This document shows, piece by piece, positions 26,810 through 35,472 of a stretch of 64,000 nt of DNA. This DNA is from Dictyobacter kobayashii. GTDB taxonomy: Bacteria > Chloroflexota > Ktedonobacteria > Ktedonobacterales > Ktedonobacteraceae. The position numbers and the translations under genes are program-made. Within the stretch, counting starts at the first letter, position 1. Every line of letters begins with the position of its first letter. The notes under the pieces are model-generated. The model did not search any database. It was not told where the DNA came from and worked only from the letters and a program-made list of their open reading frames with translations. Location of the stretch: NCBI RefSeq assembly GCF_003967555.1, contig NZ_BIFS01000001.1:2666001-2730000 (forward strand), written 5' to 3'.

Positions 26810-26855
26810 ACCAGGGCAACCGGCCTTTCTGCTTGGAAAGACCAGCCGCCCTGGT
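26810..26855 (+). terminator. Terminator of ABC operon
   Basis: ACCAGGGC pairs with GCCCTGGT, with an inner CCTTTC/GGAAAG stem, followed by CTTCT, beginning nine bases after the permease stop. Confidence 0.65.
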
Positions 26856-26883
26856 CTTCTGCCTGTAAATTGAAAAGTTAGAC

Positions 26884-27165
26884 ATGAAAGGGCGAGCCAC
26901 CATGAATTACCAGCACACACAGACTGCATTTTACCGTATCGTTGTAAGGGGAAGCCTGGATGAGAGTTGGTCAGAATGGTTTGACGGCCTGACGATCCTG
27001 GTCAATGAACAGGGGCAAACGGAGATCGCGGGAGAGCTACCAGACCAGGCGGCACTACATGGCATCCTGCAAAAGATTGGCAGCCTGGGATTGACCTTGC
27101 TGACGCTCCAGCTCGTTGAACCCACTCCGCCCCCAATCAATATACAGCCATCAGCAAATGAATAG
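26884..27165 (+). CDS. Conserved small protein, function unknown
   Basis: A 93-residue acidic protein. The pattern YRIVVRGSLDESWSEWFDGLTI, then ELPDQAALHGILQKIGSLGLTLLTLQL recurs in many Chloroflexota hypothetical proteins; I recognise the pattern but not a function. It probably forms an alpha-beta dimer. The start could be 26884 or the internal ATG at 26902; neither has a strong ribosome site. It is separated from the ABC operon by a terminator and from the methyltransferase by a promoter. Confidence 0.7.
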   Translation: MKGRATMNYQHTQTAFYRIVVRGSLDESWSEWFDGLTILVNEQGQTEIAGELPDQAALHGILQKIGSLGLTLLTLQLVEPTPPPINIQPSANE

Positions 27166-27193
27166 AGGAGATTGACCCCCTCCAGAAGCTATG

Positions 27194-27222
27194 TTACAGT
27201 GAGGCTAACGAAATGTTATAAG
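27194..27222 (+). promoter_or_regulatory. Putative sigma70 promoter of methyltransferase gene
   Basis: TTACAG at 27194-27199 and TATAAG at 27217-27222 with a 17-bp spacer, 40 bp before the start at 27262. Four of six bases match at -35 and five of six at -10. Confidence 0.5.
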
Positions 27223-27261
27223 TGTATCTAGCGACGAAAGTTGTAAGTGGAGTTGAGTCCT

Positions 27262-28122
27262 ATGCCTTATCCAGCTGATCCCATTGTGCTTTCCTATGTA
27301 CAGGCCGAGCAACTACTTAAAGCGCAGAAGCAGGGACAAAGCTCACTAGAGCTATCGCCCGACCTCGCCATCAGTACAGTGACGGTGCAACTATCAGATA
27401 CAGGTGTGGTGTTTCCGCAGGGAGAACAACTCAGCTGGCAACAGGTAGAGAAGATCAAGCGTGCCGATGTAAACTGCTTTGTGCTGGAGGCCGGGGGTGA
27501 GCTAGATCCAATTCGATTTTTCTCAGAGGACACCAATCGCATGTGTAGCCTCATGCCAACCAAACGTACGCCCACCATGCTGATCGCCGGTTTCACCATG
27601 CACCGCATCGTCGATATTGATCCGATGCAAGATACTCTCAAAAAGGTGGCCACCATCGCTCCTCTGACGGGACGTGTCCTGGACACCGCGACAGGGCTGG
27701 GCTATACAGCGATCGAGGCCGCCAGGACCGCAGCAGAGGTGATCACCATTGAAATAGACCCGGGCGCCCAGGCTATCGCCCATCGGAACCCCTGGTCACG
27801 TGATCTATTTACCAATCCCAGAATTACCCAGCTCATGGGTAGCTCTTATGACCTGGTACCCACCTTTGAAGAGAATAGCTTTGACCGCATCATCCACGAT
27901 CCACCCGTATTTAGTCTGGCCGGTGACCTCTACTCCGGCGTCTTTTATCAACAGCTCTATCGTATCCTGAAACGGGGAGGGCGCCTCTTCCACTATATCG
28001 GGGACCTCAATAGTAAATCGGCTGGTACCGTAACACGGGGGGCGCTCAAGCGTCTACAAGAAGCTGGCTTTAAACGCGTCGTACGCCATCCAGAGGCCTT
28101 TGGAGTCGCGGCATATAAATAA
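27262..28122 (+). CDS. SAM-dependent methyltransferase, COG2521-like
   Basis: A 286-residue class I methyltransferase. An N-terminal 110-residue domain precedes the Rossmann core. Motif I reads [19 protein letters not shown], the acidic end of strand 2 is [10 protein letters not shown], and the catalytic-type loop is [12 protein letters not shown]. The DPP motif resembles N-methyltransferases acting on nucleic acids or proteins. The group was first noted as predicted archaeal methyltransferases. GGAG nine bases before the ATG at 27262 outweighs a GTG at 27247. A short terminator follows immediately, so it is a single-gene unit. The substrate is unknown. Confidence 0.8.
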   Translation: MPYPADPIVLSYVQAEQLLKAQKQGQSSLELSPDLAISTVTVQLSDTGVVFPQGEQLSWQQVEKIKRADVNCFVLEAGGELDPIRFFSEDTNRMCSLMPTKRTPTMLIAGFTMHRIVDIDPMQDTLKKVATIAPLTGRVLDTATGLGYTAIEAARTAAEVITIEIDPGAQAIAHRNPWSRDLFTNPRITQLMGSSYDLVPTFEENSFDRIIHDPPVFSLAGDLYSGVFYQQLYRILKRGGRLFHYIGDLNSKSAGTVTRGALKRLQEAGFKRVVRHPEAFGVAAYK

Positions 28123-28123
28123 A

Positions 28124-28141
28124 GCGCCCTGAAAAGGGCGC
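28124..28141 (+). terminator. Short GC-rich terminator hairpin
   Basis: GCGCCCT/AGGGCGC with a GAAA tetraloop directly after the methyltransferase stop. The T-tract is absent, but the stem-tetraloop is strong and could serve the convergent gene too. Confidence 0.6.
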
Positions 28142-28153
28142 ATCTACACCGCA

Positions 28154-28810
28154 TCAAATAGCCTGTTGTTCCCCACGGGCAGCAAAGAGGGCATGATCCT
28201 CAATGATATATTGCACGATCTGTTCGACAGAGCCATAGCGCGAATCGATCGGCCAGCGATCAGTGGTGCCATCGGGCCGCTGCACGTCTAGCCAGACATT
28301 TGCGTGGCTGGAATCATCGTTTGAACGCAGATGCAGCGCCAACCTCTGCACGCCGGCAAAATCCAATACTTTAAAGCGACGATTGCTAATAGATGAATAA
28401 TTCATGCATTGCACCACACCCTCAGGGGTCAGGATTAACAGCGAATCGCGTATGCGACGACCAGCGCGGAACGCGAGAATACAGGTCAATAAGGCCACCA
28501 GAACTGGTAGTAGCCAGAAAAACAGGCTTAAATGTAAAAGCGAGGGCACAAATTTCTGCCAGTTGGTAGCATGTAAGGCAGGTTGAATACCAGCAGGAAT
28601 ATGGGAAGGAGTCTCAATTAACCAGCTTAAAATACTGAATGGTCCCAGAAAAAACAAGAGGGCCAGTTGAAGCAGACCCACAAAGATAAATACCAGCAGG
28701 GCCGAAAAGATAGCCAGGCTCAATGGTCTGCCTTTGCCATAAAATAAGCGCCAGCTCTCAGGCAATGGCCCCTGTAGTGCCTGTTCGAGGATAGCATCTG
28801 GTTGTAGCAT
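28154..28810 (-). CDS. Membrane protein with two helices and a PH-like cytoplasmic tail
   Basis: A 218-residue protein with hydrophobic helices at about residues 27-55 and 97-120, then a soluble domain of strands (LLILTPEGVVQC, FKVLDFAGVQRLALHL, NVWLDVQRPDG) that resembles bacterial PH or YdbT/DUF304 domains. I do not recognise the family with certainty. The start at 28810 is set by AAAGG seven bases upstream. A longer frame runs into the neighbouring MITE and is spurious. Confidence 0.65.
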   Translation of the reverse strand: MLQPDAILEQALQGPLPESWRLFYGKGRPLSLAIFSALLVFIFVGLLQLALLFFLGPFSILSWLIETPSHIPAGIQPALHATNWQKFVPSLLHLSLFFWLLPVLVALLTCILAFRAGRRIRDSLLILTPEGVVQCMNYSSISNRRFKVLDFAGVQRLALHLRSNDDSSHANVWLDVQRPDGTTDRWPIDSRYGSVEQIVQYIIEDHALFAARGEQQAI

Positions 28811-28871
28811 AAAGAGCATCCTTTCATATCCATATATGCACATCTCTTGTGAACGCTTCATCCACCCATGA

Positions 28872-29017
28872 TAGGGCTTTTTCATGTTCCTCTTTGGCGC
28901 CTGCGGCGCCGGGTTGGGAGTGTGGTGGGCGGCCGCGGCCCCACCACACTCCACACAGGAAAGAACGTCCATCGTATCGTTTGCTCGTGATCGCTAGACG
29001 AACATGAAAAAGCCCTG
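28872..29017. mobile_element. MITE, family 2, copy G, with 9-bp target duplication
   Basis: The terminal inverted repeats are AGGGCTTTTTCATGTTC (28873-28889) and GAACATGAAAAAGCCCT (29000-29016). The 9-bp direct repeat CACCCATGA flanks the element at 28863-28871 and 29018-29026, a clear transposition footprint. Inside are the GGCGCCTGCGGCGCC block and a palindrome at 28917-28952 (13-bp stem, GGCCGCGGCC centre). It is 146 bp with no ORF. It lies upstream of the two-helix membrane protein gene. Confidence 0.9.
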
Positions 29018-29115
29018 CACCCATGAGAGCAGCAATGTTCAATTACTTATACTCATCAAGTGGATGCACTGGATGCATAAATGCTCTTTATGCTATAAGC
29101 TTAAGCGCATGGATC

Positions 29116-30318
29116 TCAACGGTCAGCAAGCTGGCAGATAGCCTGGACACCGAGGGCTAGCTCTTCTTCTGAGGCTGCCAGCGAGATACGGACATATTCA
29201 TCAGAGATAGTACCAAAACCATGGCCGGGTGTAACAGTGACATTGCTGGCGCTAATCAGATCGAGCGCAAACTGGCGACCACGTCGGGATTCACCATGGC
29301 GTCCACTGACATTGATCAGGGTATAGAATGCGCCATGTGGAGTATAACTATAACGTCCAAACTCCTTAAGCTGCTTTACCACCAGATCACGGCGTCGGCG
29401 ATAGCTCTCGCGCATCTCTAGCACACAATCCTGTGGACCAGTGAGCGCGGCCGCTGCGGCCCTCTGGATGGGAGTACTGATATTGGTCAGGCTTGCATTA
29501 AGCACATCCACAATCGTCTTTGTCAGCCGCGTCCCGGCCACGACATAGCCGATGCGCCAGCCCGTCATCGCATAGGTCTTCGAGAAAGTATAGATACCAA
29601 TAAAACGTCCCGCCTCAAACTCCTCACGCGAGAGCAGGCTCGCCGGGCTCACATGTTCACCCTCAAAAATGAGCTGATCATAACATTCATCTGAGAGCAG
29701 ATAAAGATCATGGCGACGCGCGAATTCAAGCAGTTCAGCCATCACCTGGCGCGGGAAAACGGCTCCGGTCGGATTGCCAGGAGAATTGATCAAGAGCATG
29801 CGCGTGCGGGGAGTGACCTGTTGCTCTAATTGTTCAATAACCGGCAGCCACTCATTGGCCGGGTCCAATGGATAGGTCACCGGAATGGCGCCAGCGATCT
29901 GCAATTGGGGCAGATAGATTGGCCAGCAGGGATCAGGGATAAGCACTTCATCACCTGGATTCAGGGTAGCCAGCAGAGATGATAAAATACCGCCGGTACC
30001 GCCCATAGAGATCGCGATATTGTCGGGTTGCACCGTATACCCATTCACACGCGCAATTTTCTCGACCAGCAATTCACGCAGCCAGGGCCAGCCACTGGCC
30101 GGTCCATAGGTCTGTACTTCGCTGGTGATACTCTCACTGGCAGCCTGGCGAATATGCTCAGGTGTACGAAAGTTCGGCTCACCAATCTGCAGCCGAATTG
30201 GTGGAGGAAGCAACACACCACGCGCCTCAGCCTCGCGCTGCAATTGATCAGCATACGCGCCCAGCGAAACGATATCTGGCACAGGAAGTTCATGGAGTTC
30301 AGGTTTACCAAATTTCAT
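29116..30318 (-). CDS. Class I/II PLP aminotransferase
   Basis: A 400-residue fold-type I aminotransferase. NSPGNPTGAVFPRQ, DECYDQLIFEG and the PLP lysine in TFSKTYAMTGWRIGY (Lys247) are all present, with the C-terminal Arg in YVRISLA. It resembles aspartate/aromatic aminotransferases of the AspC-like Ib group; substrate cannot be fixed. It starts 24 bp after the M20 peptidase stop and is co-transcribed with it, so it may deaminate amino acids released by that enzyme. The ATG at 30318 is preferred over a GTG two codons earlier. Confidence 0.9.
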   Translation of the reverse strand: MKFGKPELHELPVPDIVSLGAYADQLQREAEARGVLLPPPIRLQIGEPNFRTPEHIRQAASESITSEVQTYGPASGWPWLRELLVEKIARVNGYTVQPDNIAISMGGTGGILSSLLATLNPGDEVLIPDPCWPIYLPQLQIAGAIPVTYPLDPANEWLPVIEQLEQQVTPRTRMLLINSPGNPTGAVFPRQVMAELLEFARRHDLYLLSDECYDQLIFEGEHVSPASLLSREEFEAGRFIGIYTFSKTYAMTGWRIGYVVAGTRLTKTIVDVLNASLTNISTPIQRAAAAALTGPQDCVLEMRESYRRRRDLVVKQLKEFGRYSYTPHGAFYTLINVSGRHGESRRGRQFALDLISASNVTVTPGHGFGTISDEYVRISLAASEEELALGVQAICQLADR

Positions 30319-30342
30319 ATGCACTCACTATCCACATTAAGA

Positions 30343-31509
30343 CTATTCACACAAACGTTGTAACAGCCCACTGACCAGGGCGATACGTACAGGTAACTGA
30401 TCAACCTCAATATACTCATCAGGATTATGGGCCAGCCCGCCCGTGGCTCCCAGACCATCGATGGTCGGTACACCCAGCCCGGCCGTTGTATTGGCATCAG
30501 AAGCCCCGCCACTGGACACATCCTCAATCTGCAATCCCAGTTGCGCCCCTACCTGCTGTGCCAATCGTACCAGCTTCAAGCTCTCCTCTGTACGTTCAAA
30601 AGGCATATTGCTAACACCGCCCGACAGCACAATGCTCGTGCCATCTAGAACAGTATGGGAAGTCACCTGGCGCATAGCCTCTTCAATGGCCTTCAGGCCC
30701 GCTCGATCACTGACACGCACATCGATATCGCAATAGGCATAATCAGGAACAATATTGGTGCGCTCTCCCCCTTTGATGATACCTACATTCAAAGTGGCGC
30801 CAGGAATCGTACCATTGATAGCCTGCAGGGCTATCACCTGGTGCGAGAGCTCTAAAATAGCATTGCGACCCTTTTCAGGTTCCACACCCGCATGCGAAGA
30901 GAGTCCATGTGCCTCAACCCGATAGTTGGCGATTCCCCGACGAGCAGAGACAACACGATTAACAATCCGGCCAGGTTCCAACACCAATACCGCATCTGAC
31001 TCACGAGCCAGTTTCCCAATCAAGGATCGGCTGGAGCGCGAGCCAACCTCTTCATCACTATTACAGACAAAGGTGATCGATTGATAATTAGCCAGGTGCG
31101 AGGCCAGCAAGAGCTGTACAGCATAGATACCAATGAGCACGCCCGACTTCATATCCAGTACTCCGGGTCCTTTAGCAATCGCTATACCATCCAATTGTGT
31201 ACGTGAAAAAGGACGACGCACAGCCTCATCAGCGGGGAAAACAGTATCCATATGGCCAATTAAAAGAAGCCGAGCGCCCTGTGGATTATTGCCACGCTGG
31301 ACCGCCACCAGGTGGTTACCGTATTCCTGCTGCTCATCGAAATAAGTATCAAAGCCAAGCCCCTGGAAACGCCGCTGTAGCCAGAGTCCCAGCCGATCAA
31401 CGCCCGCCTTCACATACGTTCCAGAATCAATATTAACCATTGCCTGTAGATCGGCGAAAAATGGCTCCATCAGCGACTCAGCCTGCTCCACAAAAAAGCT
31501 CTTCGGCAT
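30343..31509 (-). CDS. M20 family metallopeptidase (carboxypeptidase G2-like)
   Basis: A 388-residue zinc peptidase. The metal sites are visible: GHMDTVFP, KGPGVLDMKSG, CNSDEEVGSRSS with the catalytic Glu pair, and a late TGGLAHNPDEY. The dimerisation insert with SSHAG lies between. It matches glutamate carboxypeptidases and aminoacylases that remove a C-terminal residue or an acyl group. GGGGAAG five bases before the ATG at 31509 sets the start. The isoaspartyl peptidase gene is divergent upstream and the aminotransferase follows, which indicates a small peptide-degradation cluster. Confidence 0.9.
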   Translation of the reverse strand: MPKSFFVEQAESLMEPFFADLQAMVNIDSGTYVKAGVDRLGLWLQRRFQGLGFDTYFDEQQEYGNHLVAVQRGNNPQGARLLLIGHMDTVFPADEAVRRPFSRTQLDGIAIAKGPGVLDMKSGVLIGIYAVQLLLASHLANYQSITFVCNSDEEVGSRSSRSLIGKLARESDAVLVLEPGRIVNRVVSARRGIANYRVEAHGLSSHAGVEPEKGRNAILELSHQVIALQAINGTIPGATLNVGIIKGGERTNIVPDYAYCDIDVRVSDRAGLKAIEEAMRQVTSHTVLDGTSIVLSGGVSNMPFERTEESLKLVRLAQQVGAQLGLQIEDVSSGGASDANTTAGLGVPTIDGLGATGGLAHNPDEYIEVDQLPVRIALVSGLLQRLCE

Positions 31510-31738
31510 GAAATCTTCCCCTTTATCATGCAATGCTGCATCCATGCTAACATGTCTGAACTCAAAAATCACAAATATGTCATTTGTAGGTTAGCAGCCT
31601 TAAGGAAACATTGTCAATGTCTATTGGATTTAAAAGGCGTAAGCTGCGGACGAAAATCGATTCACGGGTCGCCTGCTATTAGTGATACAATTGGCTCAGT
31701 ATGTAGGCCTTATAAGCTTGAAAAGGGATCAATTATTT

Positions 31739-32650
31739 ATGACAATTGCACTTATTGTTCATGGAGGCGCTGGCAACATCAGTCCTGAGCGGATGGCAGG
31801 CGCGAAAGAGGGTTGTAAAGAGGCAGCCAGAGTCGGCTGGGATGTACTGCAAGCTGGAGGTAGTGCCCTGGACGCGGTTGAAGCGGCGGTCAGAGCACTG
31901 GAAGATAATCCACAATTCAACGCGGGCCGGGGCGCGTGTCTAAATAAAGATGGCAAGATCGAATTGGACGCCGGCATCATGGATGGTTACACCTTGAACG
32001 TGGGTTCAGTTGCGGGGGTAGAATTCATTCAAAATCCCATCACCCTGGCGCGCCGTGTCTTAGAGAGCGAACATACCTTTCTGATCGGCGCGGGTGCCCA
32101 GTTTTTTGCTCGCGAGCAGGATATACCTCCTTGCCGTTATGAAGATCTGCTCACAGACTTCCAGTATAACGCCTGGAAAAATCATACACACAGCTCATTG
32201 ACTTATGAGGCTAAAACCGATACCTATCAGGAAAAACCGCAAAAGCATGGGACGGTAGGCGCGGTAGCCATCGACAGTACAGGCAAACTAGCCGCGGCCA
32301 CTTCAACGGGAGGTATTATGAACAAATATCCTGGCCGCGTTGGCGACTCTCCGCTTGTGGGCTGCGGGTTTTATGCTGATGAGTATGCCGCTATCTCGTG
32401 TACTGGCTATGGAGAAGATTTTACGCGCCTGACGATCGCGCAACGGGCTGCTGCCTATGTTGCCCATGGTCTGGATGCTCAGCAGGCTGGCCAGGCTGCC
32501 ATCGACTTTCTAAGCCAGCATGCTGAGGGAGATGGTGGTTTAATTATTGTTGACCACCATGGCAATGTTTCTAAGGCGAGGAATAGTAGCCATATTGCTC
32601 ATGCATATATGCATGAGCAATTGGCTGAGCCTTATGCTGACGTTCTATAA
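31739..32650 (+). CDS. Isoaspartyl peptidase / type III L-asparaginase
   Basis: A 303-residue N-terminal nucleophile hydrolase. It begins TIALIVHGGAGNI, carries DNPQFNAGRGACLN, and has the autocleavage site KHGTVGAVAID with nucleophile Thr172, followed by ATSTGGIMNK and CTGYGEDF. The family cleaves itself into alpha and beta chains and hydrolyses beta-aspartyl dipeptides and asparagine. AAAGGG eight bases before the ATG at 31739 decides the start. The stop codon lies inside the stem of the following terminator. It is divergent from the M20 peptidase gene. Confidence 0.92.
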   Translation: MTIALIVHGGAGNISPERMAGAKEGCKEAARVGWDVLQAGGSALDAVEAAVRALEDNPQFNAGRGACLNKDGKIELDAGIMDGYTLNVGSVAGVEFIQNPITLARRVLESEHTFLIGAGAQFFAREQDIPPCRYEDLLTDFQYNAWKNHTHSSLTYEAKTDTYQEKPQKHGTVGAVAIDSTGKLAAATSTGGIMNKYPGRVGDSPLVGCGFYADEYAAISCTGYGEDFTRLTIAQRAAAYVAHGLDAQQAGQAAIDFLSQHAEGDGGLIIVDHHGNVSKARNSSHIAHAYMHEQLAEPYADVL

Positions 32651-32686
32651 GAACGGTACGTGCGCTGACGCGCACGTACCGTTCTT
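32649..32686 (+). terminator. Intrinsic terminator, module D first hairpin
   Basis: A 17-bp stem GAACGGTACGTGCGC and its complement with a TGAC loop, followed by TTTT, overlapping the asparaginase stop. Its core GTGCGCTGACGCGC is the family 1 GC block, here serving as a terminator. Confidence 0.85.
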
Positions 32687-32689
32687 TTC

Positions 32690-32738
32690 ATATCGAAGCT
32701 ACAAAAGTGCGCAGAGCGCACTTTTGTAGCTTCGATAT
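32690..32738. repeat. Palindrome D, 23-bp stem, class I tip
   Basis: A perfect stem from 32690-32712 to 32716-32738 with AGA loop; tip AAAAGTGCGC/GCGCACTTTT. Its right arm is the start of the tandem array that follows. Confidence 0.95.
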
Positions 32739-33011
32739 ATACATGCTTAAGAGCCAGGATAATTGTGCAGAGCGCACTTTTGTAGCTTCGATATATACAT
32801 GCTTAAGAGCCAGGATAATTGTGCAAAGCGCACTTTCGTAGCTTCGATATATACATGCTTAAGAGCCAGGATAATTATGCAAAGCGCACTTTCGTAGCTT
32901 CGATATATATATGTTTAAAGAGCCAGGATAATTATGCAAAGCGCACTTTCGTAGCTTCGATATATATATGTTTAAAGAGCCAGGATAATTATGCAAAGCG
33001 CACTTTCGTAG
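32716..33011. repeat. 56/57-bp tandem array built from a palindrome arm
   Basis: Five full units start at 32716, 32772, 32828, 32884 and 32941 (periods 56, 56, 56, 57), with a truncated sixth from 32998. Each begins with the right arm of palindrome D, GCGCACTTT(T/C)GTAGCTTCG, then ATATAT...CAGGATAATT. The units are contiguous with no spacers, so this is not CRISPR. The last two units share an extra A, which indicates stepwise duplication. Confidence 0.95.
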
Positions 33012-33045
33012 AAAATAAGATTTTTTTATGAGTGACAGGGTTTCC

Positions 33046-33116
33046 AGCTCAGAATAATAATGAGGTGCCACAAATGCGCAAAGCGCATTTGTGGCACCTC
33101 ATTATTATTCTGAGCT
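33046..33116. repeat. Palindrome, 34-bp stem, AAA loop
   Basis: A perfect stem AGCTCAGAATAATAATGAGG... paired to 33116, with class I tip AAATGCGC/GCGCATTT, followed on the plus strand by TTTT. It lies 10 bp beyond the stop of the convergent small TM gene, and both strands could use it as a terminator. Confidence 0.95.
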
Positions 33117-33125
33117 TTTAAATAT

Positions 33126-33461
33126 TTAGTGGATTATTATGGTTGAGAGGTAGTAGCCGATGCCGAAGAAGAGTGCGAAAAGGATCAAGCCTAGAAGGAT
33201 GAGCATGGGCATGTTGACGCGTTTCGGCTGGGCTCCGGTATCGTATGCGGCCTGGCGAGCAGCAGCCAGTTTGGCACTCATCGAAGTATCAAAGGTTGTT
33301 TGTGACTCATTTTGATCCAGAGTCATCATAAGACCGTTGGCATCAGAACGAGGGGCATAATCTACATCGGAGCGAGGGAGGTCACGCACACCGCTGAGAG
33401 GCTGGCTCAGCAAGCCACCAGAGCGTACCGGCGCAAATTGTGCCTGTGGTACCCCTGCCAT
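33126..33461 (-). CDS. TM-tail ORF, likely the frameshifted C-terminus of the kinase-like gene
   Basis: An 111-codon frame with a disordered Pro/Ser/Asp-rich first 80 residues and one C-terminal membrane helix (MPMLILLGLILFALFFGIGYYL). Its frame is open upstream of its own ATG into the 3' end of the kinase-like gene. One extra C in the C6 run (G6 at 33511-33516 on the plus strand) would fuse kinase and tail through APPVSSGQLAPAYQAVEN, a natural-looking linker. The kinase-linker-TM layout is standard for bacterial Ser/Thr kinases. Alone it would be a tail-anchored protein with a poor ribosome site. Confidence 0.6.
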   Translation of the reverse strand: MAGVPQAQFAPVRSGGLLSQPLSGVRDLPRSDVDYAPRSDANGLMMTLDQNESQTTFDTSMSAKLAAARQAAYDTGAQPKRVNMPMLILLGLILFALFFGIGYYLSTIIIH

Positions 33462-33469
33462 CTGATTCT

Positions 33470-34306
33470 CTACCGCTTGATAGGCTGGCGCAAGTTGACC
33501 CGAAGAGACAGGGGGGCAGGTGGCTCCAATGCCTCGGCCAGCACTTTCAATTCAGCATGTAAAGTCTCGGGGGTAGAAATATATTGAGGATGTTGACGCA
33601 CAATCGTCCGCGCAATGACTTCACAAACCTCGGGGGGCGCATTGCGCATAAAACGCAGGCGACCATCAGCTGGCGGCTCTACTGAGCGCGCATCAGGATT
33701 ACGTCCCGCCAACAACTGATAAAGTAATAATCCAACCGCACGTGTATCATCGGCATGGCGGCCCTCACTGGCCTGGCCAGCGGGCAACTCAGGATCGGCG
33801 AAGACCGTCCCAGTACCGCCAATGACGTTCCAGGTAGAAAAATAAAAGTTATCGCCTGGCAAGGCAAAATTATTCACCCGCACCTGGCCACGACGATCAC
33901 GTATAATCGAAGCCGGCGTAAGATCTCCATGACAAACCTTGCGCACCGGAGTACCGGCATATATCAGAGCCTGGCAGATCTGCACACCTAAATCGACCAC
34001 ATGATACGGGGAGAGTTGTGACTGCAGCAACGTGCCAAAATCATCGCCGTCCACATATTCCTGCACAATATATAACGCATCAGGTTCAACGATCAGGTCG
34101 TAGATGCCAATAATGTTAGGATGTGCAAATTGCGCGGTAGCACGAATCGCAGCACGATAAGCTGGAATGTGCTCGACTGCCGCGGATTTTATCGCGACAG
34201 TTCGTTGCAATACCTGGTCGAACCCCTGGTAGACAGCACAGGTTTGCCCCTGTTGTACCAAACGCTGTAGCAGGTAGCGTCTTTGAATGACCCGGCCTGT
34301 TTCCAC
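33470..34306 (-). CDS. Ser/Thr pseudokinase-like protein
   Basis: A 278-residue protein-kinase fold. The VAIKSA lysine (Lys40) and a glycine-poor P-loop LVQQGQTCAVYQG are present. The catalytic loop reads HGDLTPASI: Asp128 is kept, but HRD has become HGD and the metal-binding Asn is Ser. The DFG motif is NFA (residues 146-148), losing the essential Asp. By family knowledge this predicts a catalytically dead or weak kinase. GAGAGG six bases before a GTG at 34306 suggests the start; a GTG at 34330 is less supported. See the TM-tail ORF for the likely frameshift. It lies downstream of a ROK gene. Confidence 0.75.
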   Translation of the reverse strand: METGRVIQRRYLLQRLVQQGQTCAVYQGFDQVLQRTVAIKSAAVEHIPAYRAAIRATAQFAHPNIIGIYDLIVEPDALYIVQEYVDGDDFGTLLQSQLSPYHVVDLGVQICQALIYAGTPVRKVCHGDLTPASIIRDRRGQVRVNNFALPGDNFYFSTWNVIGGTGTVFADPELPAGQASEGRHADDTRAVGLLLYQLLAGRNPDARSVEPPADGRLRFMRNAPPEVCEVIARTIVRQHPQYISTPETLHAELKVLAEALEPPAPLSLRVNLRQPIKR

Positions 34307-34405
34307 TGTAAGCCTCTCAAGATTACGCACTTATACTTCCTTGCATCCAGATGAGTGAGTGTTCAAGCTCCAACCACAAGGTGGCAAATCTGAATGTCAT
34401 AAGCA

Positions 34406-35472
34406 TTATAGGTCTTGTAACGCTAATGTAACTGCACCCACAAGAGGAGCCTCCGATCCGAGGCTGCTCTGGGCGACACGTAAAGACTGACTTGCCTCGG
34501 GAAGACATAGCTCATGAATACGTTCCGATAAAGGCGCGATCAAAAGCTCGCCCGCATTGGCTCCCGGGCCTCCTAGAATAATCATACTAGGATTCACTAA
34601 TTGCACGATGTTGGCTAAAGCTAAACCCAGATAAGTATGCACACCATGCACGACCCGCTGAGCGACTTGATCTCCCTCAGCAGCTAACTTAAAGATCTGT
34701 TCAACGGTAATGCGTTCCGCACGCCCGTCCGTTATACGCCGAATTGCCGCCTCGGTCTCAGGATATTCTACAGAGAGGCCGATCATCGTACGTACAATTG
34801 CATAGGCGGAAGCGATTGCCTCCAGATGCCCGATACCACCGCAGGAACAACGAGGCCCATCTTCCGTAACGATCATATGGCCAATTTCGCCAGCCGTACC
34901 TGTCGCGCCATGATAGACACGCCCATTCACCGCTAATCCACCACCAATACCACGGCCGAGACCAACAAAGAAAACCACTCGCTCCCGTGGCCAGCGCCAT
35001 GTACGACTTCACCCAGTGCGGCAGCATTTGCATTATTATCAATAATACACGGCACACCTAACTTTTCAGCAAAATAGTCCTGTAGCGGAAAATTATCCCA
35101 GCCATGAGCATGATGGAGCCGCTTCACAATGCCATATTTAGCATCCACCAATCCACCAACTGCCACGCCAACGCGTAAGATCCGCCCATCGCGCAAACGA
35201 TCCGGTTGGGCCACCTCTGCAATCATTTCATCGAGCAACTGCAGGACAGATTGGGTATCGAGAACATAATCCTGGGGGCGACGAACACGATGCAGAATAG
35301 TACCATTTAGATCTGCCAGGGCCACAGATTGGCGTGCACCACTACCACTCATTTCGATGCCGACAACATATCCCTGTGTGGCCAGCAAATTACCGCTAAC
35401 TCGATGTACAGTAGGTTGGCCTGAAGAGCCTTCATTCCCAGCGGTCCTATCTGAAGTGGGCTGTGTAGTCAC
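34406..35472 (-). pseudogene. ROK family protein (glucokinase-like), frameshifted
   Basis: Two overlapping frames together make one ROK protein. The first (GTG at 35472, GGGAGAG six bases upstream) carries YVVGIEMSGSG, the sugar-kinase DNNANAAALGEVVHGAG segment, and then derails after GSEWFSLL. The second resumes with FFVGLGRGIGGGLAVNG and the zinc region CSCGGIGHLEA, where the third Cys of CxCGxxGC is His. One extra T in the T4 run at 34971-34974 would restore GSEWFFFVGLGRG. ROK proteins phosphorylate sugars or repress sugar genes; no HTH is present, so a kinase role is more likely. It could be a real pseudogene or a sequencing error. Confidence 0.8.

Noticed and set aside
28811..28972. N-terminal extension of the two-helix membrane protein
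   Set aside because: The extension reads through the MITE at 28872-29017, and a good ribosome site lies before 28810.
32716..33011. Possible CRISPR array
   Set aside because: The units are contiguous near-identical copies without unique spacers, and no cas genes are present. The 38-bp array at 42.6 kb was rejected for the same reason.
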